A stretch of DNA of 64,000 bases. It comes from Lichtheimia corymbifera B2541 (Eukaryota; Mucoromycota; Mucoromycetes; Mucorales; Lichtheimiaceae). Below are positions 23,823 through 35,445 of the stretch, piece after piece. The stretch spans positions 1-64,000 of the forward strand of contig JNEU01001172.1 in assembly GCA_000697475.1 (NCBI GenBank). Reading direction: 5' to 3'. The position numbers were made by a program, and so were the translations under genes. Under the pieces are notes generated by a model that saw nothing but the letters and a program-made list of their open reading frames with translations, did not search any database and was not told the origin of the DNA. Position 1 is the stretch's first letter. Every line of letters starts with the position of its first letter.

Positions 23823-26800
23823 ATGGCCGTGTCAAAGATCCGCACAGTTGCTTGCTTGCATCCTTCAAGTAGACCTTCACTATCATCACCGCATATACAA
23901 ATCAACACCTTTGCTTCGGAATCTTTTATCACTATCGACAATCCACCTGGTAGGCTCACTTTCAAAACACGTTTATGCTCCTAGATCATACTGATCGTTA
24001 TATATCAGACATTACCGCGTTTGGACAAATCAGGTACTTCACAACAATAAAATCCCCTCTTCTATATTAACAAACTCAATGTGTATACATGTAGACAACG
24101 GTACAACTTCTCTCGATGCGTGACACAGCCTGAACAGTGCAAACCTGAAGTCGAAGACCTGGTTCAAAAAGCTCTTGAAGGTATATACCGTCTTTCATGG
24201 CAACGTTGGTAGGCGATTCTCATATAGCATGATGTAGGGTATAATTCGGCTGCAGTTTTCATGAGCACGGGGTAAGTATTATTCAATAGGGATGGGGCGA
24301 TATGTAGAGTACTGATGACATTATGATATTTAGGCCTTTGGATCCATTCGAGAGCAGGTAGGCGTCATATGACTTTGTGGTCTATCTTTATACCGTTAAC
24401 AATGAAATCTAGACAAACAATCCTCCATCAGCTATTATCTTACCTCGATGAACAACTCAATTATGTGAACGAATCAAGGAAACGGGATGGGAGGCGAAGC
24501 ATTCATTTGGATTATGCGTGAGTATATTATACCATTTGGGGAAATAGGATATTAGAGATTTACATGACCCAATTTAGCTTCCTAGGCTTCGGTGAGAACA
24601 ACAACTGCTACGATCTACGAGCGGACCGCAAGTTGAAGAGTAAGTGCATCCTTTGTTCTTCATTTCATTGTGCTTACATCGATGACAAAGAACAATACAT
24701 TTGCGAGAACGGATTGGATACCATTATGCGACGAGTCAACAGCGCTAATGACATATGGAAGAATACCAAAGAAGGATCACGGGTGCCCTTTGTTTTGAGG
24801 CTTCGGTTATCGGATGATCGCCATTTCCTTGGAACCTTGACCATTATCGACTTGTTATTCCCTTGGCGTCAACTATCAGCTGTCAATGATCAGCATTTTG
24901 CATTCCAAGACCTCGGTAAGCACCACTCAATCAAACATTATTCTTGTAGCTGATTTCATATTCGTTATTTCAGTGCAAGTTCTTAACGACTATGCGGATT
25001 TGGAGTTCGAAGGCAGCATCAGCAACGTTACAAATCATTTGCTTACCAAGATCACAGCCGAATGCTTTTGTGGGCCATGCAAGACAGCAGTTTTTGCGTA
25101 CGTTAATGTGAGTACATGGGATAAAATTAGATGCCATCCCTATCTGACATTAGATACAGGAATATCCGGACACTATGGTGCGGGATACGATCGATAGCTT
25201 GGAGCTCATGCAGACAGTGCGGAGGATAAGGACCGTTGCCATACGCAATACTATGGATAGCCGAATAATCGACGTATATAAACAGCAATTGAATACCTTG
25301 CAACGCAAGTATGAGTCGGAGCATGTATGTATACTTGAAGAATACTCTTATTACAAGCTTACTGATTTTCCTATAGAACAGAGCAAGCAATCTTGAGGCT
25401 GAGTTGAATAACGCTGTTCAGCAACTTAACGTGAAGGATATGGATCTTCATCGAGTCGAAGTCGACGAGGCACGTGCACGGCATGAGTCAGAAGAAACAA
25501 GGAAGATGATGGCGAATCAATTGGAGAAGGTAGGATATGAGGAGAGAGTTTCTAGCAGACGGCTTTAACCAATGCTTGTTATGTAGATGGAACGCCGTCT
25601 GGAATTGGAAAGGTTGAAAGCTGTTTACGAAGAGTCAAAACATGTCACCAAGGCTGTAGAACTGGATGGGAAAATCATTCGACTCAGATCCACCCTGTGT
25701 AAGTTCCTGGAGGTGATCAATCAAGCAGATGCTAAATTGAAATTTATGTGCAGTTTGTGCAAGTGCTGCCAGCATGAAACACCGAGAAGATCTGCAAAAC
25801 GCCTATGCCAGAATCCAAAAGGATGAGGAAATCATGCAAGAACAGCTTTCGGTCATTCATCAACAGGATACTACGATTCAAGGCATGAAGGTACAATATA
25901 GGGAAGGTGAAGATATATGATTGCAGAAAGCTGACGCTAAAATTCATAGAATGCAAAGACAGCAACTGATGAAGAAAAAGAGCGTCTAACACAAGCTGTT
26001 GAATCGCTAAATGTAAGTAACAACGGGAGGAGTTGGAGAAGAGGTGTTAACAACATGTTAATTTTTTATGTCTGTAGGAGGAAATTGAGAAACGGCAGAA
26101 TGAATTAGATCGCAAAAAGGCCGTCCTTGATAAGAAGACTACTATCATTCGCCGACAAAAGGTAAACCAGAAGCTGAACCCATAGAGCATTACTGATATC
26201 CTAATCTAGGAAGCTCTTCAACAAGCAAAGCAGCGTTTAGACGACCAGGATGAGCTGCTTGAATTGAGGCAGTCAGCGGTCAAAGCGAAAGATGATCATG
26301 TCACAAGATTACGTGTGAGTGGATGAATTGGCGAAAGAAAGCAGAAAGCATTTGCTGATTCATGTCATAGGAGCTTCTTGAAAGAAAGCAGAAGCAGCAA
26401 CGTAAATCCGATAAGAAGGCGGTGGATGGAAAAGCACTGGAGGATCTCGAAGCCCTTGTTGACTCTCTCAAGGTATGGAATACAACACGGATTTGATCTA
26501 GCGGTTTGTTAACAATGAATTACAGCGTGATCTTGCAGAAGCGGAAGATGGGAAAAAAGCTCTAGAAAAAGCCATCCACGAAGAAAAGGAGCGTGCAAAA
26601 TCGCAAGAAAAGACGTTGAAAGCCCAGGAGGTAAATGATATACAGAGCTGTTTTATGTACAATGCAAATACTCACTAGCTTTTCTTAGAGGGCATTGCTT
26701 AAAGCAGAAAAGCAACAAGCCGACTATAAGCAAGCTCAGGTACATATCATAGAGGTATTGATGCTTTAAGGAATATCACTTATACTAATTCATGATATAG

Positions 26801-27781
26801 GAGGAAGTGAAACAACTTGAAGGCGAGAAACGGAGATTCATGACTGAGATATCTCGTCTAACCAGGAAGTCGAGCATGATGGAAGATCGTATACGGCAGC
26901 TGGAGAGGGAGAATCACAGCCTTATGAATGGATCATCTAAGGGATTGGGCGAACAAGAGGAACAAAATAAGGAGGAGCAGCCACAGCCACAGCAGCAACA
27001 ACAAGAACACGAGAACAACGGCGCTCATATCGCGGATGACACATTTGAAGAACATGCAGTGGAGACCCCATCAGCTGGCAACAAACCAGTAGCTAGGAGT
27101 CTTTCTCGTAAATTAAGGCAGAAGAAGCAACAAGGAAACAGCAGCAAAGTTACCGACCAAAAGGGGACTCCTCTTCGCGAGCAACAAACTTTATCATCAC
27201 CAGAACCGATTATACTATCAGATGCTGACCAGTCACCGGTTTTGGAGTATCTCGGTAGCGATTTTGAGCCTGTTTTGCGATTACCAAATGTCGGCGGTGA
27301 TGACAATGATGATGATAGTACACCACTCTTGGATCGTCCGGTTACCGAAGAAGTGAAAAATGTTGAAGACAACAATCAATCTAGCACAATTGATACACAA
27401 CAACACGAAGGAGCAAATACTCAACAAACGGATCGACGAGGCGATAATCAACCCCGCGTTGTTTCAGCTTCTCAAGATGATACCGTGAATACACAGCAGT
27501 CTGATACTCAACAAACGAATCAACAAGATGATATCCAATCTAGCGCTATTGTACCTTCTCAGGATGATACACTGGATACACAACAATATGAAGGGACAAA
27601 TACTCAACAATCCATATCATTGGAGAATCAACAACCCGATTTACCCCAACCAAGGCAGCGACGTCAAACTAGGAAACGAAGAAAGCTCGTTGATCCAAAG
27701 AAAAGAGTGGCTGAGGATTATGAAGGAGATCTTAGCCCATTGGCCAAAGTACGACGTATCATTTCGCAGGACGAAGAATAG
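23823..27781 (+). CDS. Kinesin-like protein with a degenerate, probably ATPase-dead motor domain
   Basis: About 20 short exons. The N-terminal 350 residues follow the kinesin motor plan: KIRTVACLHPSSRP (strand 1), then VEDLVQKALEGYNSAAVF where kinesins have the helix before the P-loop. Next come a switch-I-like KEGSRVPFVLRLRL, a switch-II-like GTLTIIDLL, and HLLTKITAECFCGPCKTAVFAYVN where motors read KLTxLLQDSLGGNSKT, with DTIDSLELMQTVRRI (the LNSLRFA helix). The P-loop GQTGSGKT is replaced by MSTGPLDPF, and DLAGSE by DLLFPW, so ATP hydrolysis is unlikely. A long coiled coil follows, then a Thr/Gln/Asp repeat region and a basic tail (RQRRQTRKRRK) that may be a nuclear localisation signal. It may resemble yeast Vik1/Cik1-like non-catalytic partners in function, but its motor fold is N-terminal. 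Confidence 0.75.
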
Positions 27782-28338
27782 TAGTGTACCTTGTGTCAAA
27801 ATTTGTACCATATACCTTTTTAGCATAATATGAATCATGTGTTGCTTTTTCTTTTTACATCGAATGTTGTTCTGTCACACAAAATACACTGAATGCATAG
27901 TCTCATCATCCAATGACGCATATACAAATGTACCTAAATAGGCGAATAATGTCAAATACATAGTTTGCGCATGCATGCAAAGCACATGATGATGGTATAC
28001 GGTTGGTGATATAAAGTTTGAAGAAGCCTATGGTCATATTACGCACTTTGGTATAGCTTGAATACCTATCTGCTCAGCATAGCTCTGCATGACAAAATCG
28101 CGCTCTTACCCCCGTTGCACTGTCGCGGTTATCGTTGATACCCGGTTGACGGGAGTACCTGGATCGTCATTTTTGTATCCCAATTTGCATTGTGTAACAA
28201 TTCTATGACGCCATAGAAGATTTTACGCTGAGCCACGGTCCTCTTTCCTCCCCACATTTGTTATTATACTTTCATCTAGATTTAGAATATATAAAAGAGT
28301 CTGTTTTCCCTTGTGAAGATCACTGTTACTATATTACG
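27782..28338. other. Intergenic region, no gene recognised
   Basis: About 560 AT-rich bases between two plus-strand genes. It holds the 3' end of the kinesin-like gene and the promoter of the DUF1399 gene. I see no ORF or repeat of note. Confidence 0.45.
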
Positions 28339-31053
28339 ATGAAGTATGCAAGCGTTCAAGTACCTCCTAGAGAGGAAGACGGCGTTACATTCCCAAAACT
28401 GAACAACGTCGTCACGATTGAGAATTGTTTCTATTATATCTCATTAATGGAGCGCTTCCTCCAATACAAGAGTATCTTGGGGCCTGATCTTGTTAAAATT
28501 ATGCTTTCCCGTGCCGAGGTGCGCTATACTCGTTGGCTACGATATATCCAGGATAAATACAAAGCAAGTCAAGAACCTGAGATAATTTGCCCGCCTTTAG
28601 GTAAATACCAATGCGTCTTTTAGCTTCCGTTGGTAGTCTCACTTTTTTAAAGACGTTGCCTACATGTGGCACGCCCACATGCTTAGTCCCTTCCGATATT
28701 TTGAAGACCTTGCACGTAACGTTCAATTCCAATCTTTCAAGGCTGACTTCCCGTTAAAGCTCTTGGTAAGCACACACACACACACCAAAACAGAAACTGT
28801 CCCCCGAGCTGCATGTTCACGTGAAGATTAACTTTGATATATCCATTTAGCATACAAGTGGGTTGATGCCAGAACCAAGTGCGGAAGATCTTCAAGTTTG
28901 GAAAGAGATTTATGGTGATGAGGAGCCATATAGACTTACAGCAGACAACGTAAGCAAGGGCGATTTTACCATGGAGTGCAGCTTCTGCAACAAGGACATG
29001 CTTTGTTCATGGTTTGTATCTCATGCATATCATCAAATGCAAGTAACACAAAACTCAGTGTACTTTTTATGCAGGCCTCAATACACCAATTGGCGTTTTG
29101 ATCCCAACGTTAGCATCCAATGCCACCATTGTCATGAAGAAACAACCGTACACACCGTATCGCTAAGGAACTTTGCAGTGGATGTAGAACGTACAGGATG
29201 CCGACTAGCGTAGGTAACAAGGTTGAATCATTATGAACATTTAGCTGAGATACTTTTTTGTGTAGCGGTACATTGCTTAGACGCAATGGATCATTGCGCT
29301 TGATAGACTATCCTGAATCTCGCGCCATGGACCAACTTGTTGAAATCGGCAAGAGGTTATATCCCACAACTGGTCTCTTTGATCCCAAAGACTCCATAGA
29401 TGACTTAGTACGAAAGATTGAAGCTTGTTCAAAGGAGAAGGATTGCACATTCCCTCATCTCACAAGTCGTAAGTGTATTTGCTTGGAATGCATCATATCA
29501 CGTATCCATGCTCATGCGTTGTATGACTGCATTAGGCATTGTTGGTTGCATTCGATCGGCTTACCATGGCAACCCATCCCCATTCTCTATTGACTTGATT
29601 CAGGCGGTTGGACGACAGCATGACTTTAATCATAAGGCAACACAAGTAGTCAATTGGCAGGTTCCCTTTGGTATTGGCCGTGGCATTCGGCAATATTACA
29701 AGTTTCTTACTATGATGAGGCGTCATCGTGGTGAAATATTGGTGCCCACTCTCGAGATTGGTATGTACATGCATAGATCCTCGGTAATATGTAACAATGT
29801 CATCATCACGTCAAGTTATTAACACGCCCTGAAAAGATCTTGCATGGCACACCCATATGCTTCACCCACAAAAGTACCGAGAATACACATTGCAACGAGT
29901 AAGGCAGTATGTCAATCATGATGACAATATCGATCCCATCCAATTGGCCAAGTTTGAAGCGACAACAAACAAATTATGGAAGAAAAGCTACAAGGGCAAG
30001 AATTTGCTTAATGACAAGGTTTGTGGAACGGAATATGAAAAGATTGTTCCCGTGTGTTATTAATGCAGCAGCATGTTTAGGATAACGATCAGCCAATGGA
30101 TGACGGTGGAGGAAGAAGTCTGTTTAACAAAATTAAAGGAGCAGTGCTCGCTGACGATCCAGGTGATTTTGTTTATGGAAATCTTCCGGATGGCATTGTC
30201 ATCGTAGCACCAGGGTAAGTGTGCAATTACAATGAAGCATACAAATGGGCAATCATCTGACGTCCTCGTTCGTCATATAGTGAAACGGACTTGCACCTTG
30301 ATTCAAGTTGCCATGATCGGCGTAAGGTTTTCCTCAGTTATTGTATATGCATCATGTATTCACGGGCTTTGTATGTAGGAAATGTGGGAGCGCTTTATCA
30401 AATTTATCGTGAATCGGCTGATGCACAAGCAACCACGTATGACGCTGTTCAGGGCACTGGCTACGGCTACATTGGGTATGACTTATCCAGCCTCTTTTCA
30501 TCACCGTATACTAACCTTCTCATAGCAAGATCAATTGTGCAGCATCAAACATTGGCATCGATGAAACGAATAAGGCGTGAGTATATTACATTTTTGCACC
30601 GTAGCTCAGTACATACCTCTGACTCTCGTTTATAGTATAAGTACGTACATCGGAAAAGGTCAAAAGCATAGCAAGGTGACTGGGTACTGACATAGAGATA
30701 TACACTAATAGACGAATCCTCAGCACCTGACAAAGAAGTGCACTGGCACAAAGGTAAGAAAAGCCGCTTTATCCCATGTTAATATAACTAAATATCTCCC
30801 CCGCACGAATTCAGATATGCGACTATCCTCAAAGAGCATTTGGGTTGTGGCCCGTCATACCAAGCTAACAACTGGATCAGAGAAAACTACCATAAGCCCT
30901 GAAGTCGCCAGTCAATTGGGCGAGCTTACTAGCTACGGTGGTAGCAACAAAGGCGGTTGCATTGGTGGTGGATGTGCTGGTGGCGGTTGTGCTGGCACCG
31001 CTGGAGGAGGACCGGGTATTCCTTTCCAGGGCTATGTTTCTGGTGCCTTTTAA
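28339..31053 (+). CDS. Glycine-rich domain-containing protein (GRDP/DUF1399)
   Basis: Multi-exon gene, roughly a dozen exons. Two copies of the family signature are visible, DVAYMWHAHMLSPFRYFEDL and IDLAWHTHMLHPQKYREYTL, typical of the DUF1399 repeats of plant and fungal GRDPs. Between them lies a Cys/His segment (CSFCNKDM ... CHHCHEE) that may bind metal. Exon joins were checked by frame, for instance 'PPLG' to VAYMW over the intron at about 28,603-28,655. The C-terminus ends with a Gly/Cys tract (GGCIGGGCAGGGCAG) before GIPFQGYVSGAF. The join between about 30,200 and 30,830 involves several very short exons and is less certain. Plant GRDPs act in stress and development; the fungal role is unknown. 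Confidence 0.82.
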
Positions 31054-31627
31054 AGAAATACGCAGACTATCCAGCATAAAGAATAAAGCAAGCTTTACTG
31101 AATGTTTCAAATGGATCGTAATGAAAAGCCTATCATTTATTCCATTTAAGCTACATTATCAATCATCCACAAGCAAGCAAGAAGGGAATTAAGCTAGCAA
31201 AATCCAAGGGGAGTAATAAACATTGTCTTATTTCGTCTAGCTTCCTTTGCCTCCATCGTCATGGTAAGATAATGGGATCTTGCAGGCTTCCTTTTAGATG
31301 TCAGCGAGATATGGGGCGTGATCAGGCAGTATCATCTTGGCAAGAGAATGCAAACCATGCTTGTTTGTGTCATTGTTGTAATCATCGCCATTGTTGTATT
31401 CATCGAATCGTCATCATTGTCGTAATCATTGTAATCATCGTCAACCCTGTAATCGTCGGTATTGTAAATAAAAAAAGCAGGTCTATAGAACCCTGGATGC
31501 GTTCCAAGAAGCTTTTCCGGCAACTGGCTAGTACAGAGCCATGCAGCGACCACTCGATATGTACAGGCTGGGAGTCGAACCCAAGAGATGATGATGCCCA
31601 AGTTGCACTGCCTGACCAAAAACCTGG
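31054..31627. other. Low-complexity stretch with a possible Pol III promoter
   Basis: On the minus strand, 31,330-31,460 is a run of GAT/AAT/TAC/ACA triplets (Asp/Asn/Tyr/Thr in one frame). Upstream of it on that strand, at 31,571-31,581, is a perfect B-box, GGTTCGACTCC. A weak A-box-like TGGTCAGGCAGTG lies 38 bases upstream, and a T7 tract at 31,470-31,476 lies downstream. The predicted T-arm can form, but the acceptor stem cannot be closed, so this is not a functional tRNA. It could be a tRNA relic or a tRNA-derived SINE. Confidence 0.35.
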
Positions 31628-33885
31628 TCAATTCATTATTAGCACACATATACAATAAACGCCTTTTTCATTGTTTGTTTCATTGCACTTGCCTTTTCCA
31701 TATACACAAAGACCCTTTGTTGTTGAGCCGAAACAAAAACCCAACGCGCCAACGTGTTGAACGCAGCAAATAAATCCCGTCATGATGAAATAGCCTACGA
31801 GACAATATTGAATGTCGAGAGAACCTCCAAGGTATCCGTACAGGTACTTGAGAAATGATATCCGGCATGACACCGATAAGGAATGATGCTCAGAAGATCC
31901 AGCAATAAAGAGACGACTTCATGCAGGTAGCTGATTTGCAAACCATAGAAACGGTATCCTTGACAACCACAGACCAAAGTGATCCAATGGAGATTGCTTG
32001 CTTGCTTCCGAGAAATCCACCCAAGGCCAAATGTTGATCTTCGTCTTTCAAAGCAATAGGACTTGGCACTGACAACTGCAGGGAGACCAAATAGACCTTC
32101 ATGGCACCAAAGAGTATGCAAAAAGAAGGCTTGATGAAATGATAGACCTATGGATGCGCATATTACTAATTTATCTTTGAGATAGTGATAACAATACTTA
32201 GCCAAGGCCATATGGAAATATAGAATGCTTGATGCTACGCGCACCCAAAGCCGGTTTCCTTGCTGCAGAGATGCCCATGCAATAAACGGTTACTGATAGC
32301 CGTTATTCCATAGGAAGGGGTGTTGCTTGATGACAGCTGCCTTGGGCGCCCGATAGACGTTGATAACGCCAAAAGACGCACACATTGTAGCTTGTTGCTG
32401 ATGTGACACACCCATAAGAGACATACGCTGCAGGATGCTCTTGATGAAAATAATTGGCCAATGATGAAAATCCACAGAGAATCGAGTAAATGTTGTTGAC
32501 ACTAAAGGTATAGATTCTGTTGCTCATTGTTGCTGCTTCTTGTGCTAGTTGCTGATATTATCCACCGACAACATGCTTGCGTAGCTGAATATCCATCAAA
32601 AGAATTGTCGATGACCAGAACCACAATCAGGACGAGATAAACCTTGACGACACCGAAAGATATAGAAGTTGTTGCTTGTTGTTGCAGATGCAAATAAAAG
32701 GAAGTGTCCAATAGGCGGTAACGAGAACCATCAAACGATGTAATAAGGCCAGCTGGCACTGAGGGTTGCTATAGACGTCGCTCCTTAACCATGGCATGAT
32801 TCACCTATAAAAGATGCACGTCAGTAAGCAATTTTCCAAACACATAGAACAATATTTAGCAATGATGACTCTAATCCTGACGACTTCAATGCAAGATAAT
32901 CCATCTAGAAAAGAACACATGTCAGCACAAAGTTTCCAAAAGCCTTTGGGATGATACGTACGTGAATCTCTCAATCAGGGTGCAGTGATCCGATAGAATT
33001 CCCGCCGCCAGAAACAATAATGATAAGAAAAGAACACAATGCCAAAGAATGCCAAGGTACCAGTACTGTCTACTAGCCCCCTCCCGAAGGAAGCATGGCG
33101 CCAAAACACCGAATTTAACAGTGACCCATATGAGCCCTTCATCAGTCGACTTTGGCACCACCTGAGCCGTGGATCCGCACGCTGCAACTGTGGTGAGAGG
33201 ATGCATTTGAATTGGGCTAAGCCCATAGCATCATGAGCACATGTGAAAGGGGCAACATGGTCTCCCCAAGGCAGCACACAGTACAATGACATCCTTGACG
33301 TGCAGCCTTGATAATAATAGTATCGCCGAAAGAGGCTCTGCCACTGTATAGCGTTTGGTAAGTTCACTTAAATACAACCAATCCCAGAATGATGCACTGT
33401 ACCTCTAGGTATTGCCAATACCATTTCTTGATGCTTGCAAATAACCTTGTATCCATCCGATCCAGTATGCGGTGCTGCTGTTTCATTGTAAGGCTCGTTA
33501 ATTAAGTGATCCTGCATTGTAAATCCAACACCCTGCATACCATTGAGCCAACCATGCAGCGTTCTTGCTTTGAGATCAATATCTTGCTACTGCCCACAGG
33601 TACCATCGTCCAACAAGTTCGGTCTACATGAACGCAATGTGAGATAACAAGGAAAACCATTCTAGACGTGTCTTCTTGTCAACATACCCAAAAAGGCAGT
33701 GTAAAGACTTCTTGTTGTGGACAGCTTAGGAATGAACACACGCGACACCCCATTAGGTCTTGCTTGTATAAGCGAGAGAACAGTAATCTACACGTGAACA
33801 TTAGTTCCACAATGTCCAACTTGAATAGTAAAAGACTTGCAGCGATTGAACCTACATGTTGTGTTGGAATGGAAGCTTGAGTCAT
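31628..33885 (-). pseudogene. Hydrophobic, repeated coding-like modules; possible multi-exon membrane protein or decayed duplicates
   Basis: I do not recognise a family. Three segments on this strand, near 32,095, 32,385 and 32,660 (spacing about 285 bases), share DNA and the same reading frame. They read LFGAMKVYLVSLQL, SFGVINVYRAPKAAV and SFGVVKVYLVLIVV, two of them preceded by QQQAT. Other hydrophobic pieces are FLKYLYGYLGGSLDIQYCLVGY (from 31,873), DEGLIWVTVKFGVL (from about 33,140) and IAASLLLFKLDIVELMF (from 33,885). The pieces sit in different frames and I could not build one convincing spliced model. Either it is a gene made of duplicated exons or a set of degraded copies. No start or stop codon is assigned. 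Confidence 0.3.
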
Positions 33886-34399
33886 CGTAGATCGCGCTCG
33901 TCCTTGTTGTTGAATATCTGCAGCCGAAAAGAGTCGTCATTGACCACCTGTTCACCCAGTTGAGGCTTCACAATAAAAGGAATGGCAGCCGTTAACGCGT
34001 TGTAGCTTCGGAATGGAGACACCTCTTACCTTGCATTGTGAAGTGGGAGTGAAGAAGAAGGGACTCTTTGCCGTTCCTCTCAGTGTTCCCAATTTGTGCA
34101 CAACACCCCACCCCCGGCTTGCTACAGTTACTGTTGCGAATATGCACCTCAACAATAGCCTACACACACGCGTCAATAATAAAGATCACTGAATACATTC
34201 CTTGTAACTAAGCTATGCATACATTATTTTACTGTGGCGGAATTGGCGTCTATCAAGTCCGTGCACATCAATGCAGATCGAACAGCTTCTGGATTTGTGC
34301 AACCAATCCATGATTGACTCACCTACCAAACCTGCAAAATATCCCTGTATAAATTCATTATCATTTTCTTTGTTATTGCCATACTACACACGCACCTTC
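33886..34399. other. Intergenic region, no gene recognised
   Basis: About 500 bases between the repeated hydrophobic modules and the second copy of the hairpin repeat family. I see no gene, RNA or repeat in it. Confidence 0.4.
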
Positions 34400-34589
34400 A
34401 TTATTGGAGGATGCTGTTTACTTGCGTACCTTTCTAAAGGCAATGCATCACCATTATCCATTTGTGCAGCAACGTGTCAATCACGCATATGTGTAACCAC
34501 CGCGTACCATTTCACTCAGCTCTTCAGCTTTCCGTTAATGCAGTCGACACATCCATTAGGAGGAACCAGCTCCATCACCTTTATAGGAG

Positions 34590-34946
34590 CATATGTAAAA
34601 CACAAAGATGCTCATAACTAAAAATTCTACAATGTAACGTGGGGTCTTCAATCGAACAAAGTTGCTCGTCGGGGTGAAGCGCACCTTAAGTGCAAGTTTC
34701 ACGATCGTCGTGGCCATTCTCAGATTCACCCAATGTCACCACCAGCCAAAGTCGATCTGGTCGACCTCTTGAATTTTTTTCGACGAGGCTGGTGGTGACA
34801 TTGGGTGAATCTGAGAATGGCCACGACGATCGTGAAACTTCTACACAGGGTGCGCTTCACCCCGACGAGCAACTTTGTTCGATTAAAGACCCCACGTTTC
34901 ATTGTAAAGTTTAGAGATACAGGCGCATTTATGTTTTACATATGCT
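34590..34946. mobile_element. Foldback (hairpin) element, copy 2
   Basis: A near-perfect palindrome centred near 34,766. The outer arms are complementary (TCTTCAATCGAACAAAGTTG / CAACTTTGTTCGATTAAAGA) and so are the inner arms (CCCAATGTCACCACCAGCC / GGCTGGTGGTGACATTGGG). It is more regular than copy 1 at 2123-2490, so it is probably younger or better preserved. No protein-coding capacity is evident. Confidence 0.8.
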
Positions 34947-35132
34947 GTAACCATAATGCTATATGACAAGTGGTGGTTGTTCATTGTCAAATAGCTAGAG
35001 CCTAATAGAGCCAAAGATGCAGAGAGCCGTGTTCGTGCACCTGAGTCAAAAAGTCAGCACTTCAGGGGAAATGCAAGACAGGTAAGCAAACGTCATTTCC
35101 AATGCATACATTGGCAGCTAACGTGCACTTTT

Positions 35133-35445
35133 TCTCATTCCCAGCTTTTGCCCATTCCACTTGATGGGAACGATGCACCTACTCCAGACCTTCATTCCCA
35201 TCATTCAACTTCGTTGATCCGAGCTGATTTGACCGAGTTACGCTCAAACAAAGAGCATATCAGCCCATATACATGCAGCATGCACTATCCACCTCAACTG
35301 ATGTCTCTTTATTTGAGCATAACTCAGCCAAATTAGCTCGAATCAAGAAAGTGGAATGATGGAGATGAATGTCTGGAGCAGGCGCATCGTTCCCATCAAG
35401 TAGATTTGGCAAAAGCTGAGAATGGAAAAAAAAGTGTATGTTAGC
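35133..35445. repeat. Inner inverted repeat carrying the same peptide in both arms
   Basis: The left arm (about 35,133-35,255) and right arm (about 35,310-35,445) are diverged reverse complements. Read outward to inward, both encode versions of one peptide: LDGNDAPTPDLHSHHST plus strand, LDGNDAPAPDIHLHHST minus strand, each continuing to LIRAxLxELxSNKE. This suggests a fragment of a once-coding sequence duplicated head to head. I do not recognise the protein. Confidence 0.6.

Noticed and set aside
31560..31620. tRNA gene on the minus strand
   Set aside because: The T-arm and B-box are good, but no matching 5' acceptor strand or clean D-arm can be found, with or without a short intron.
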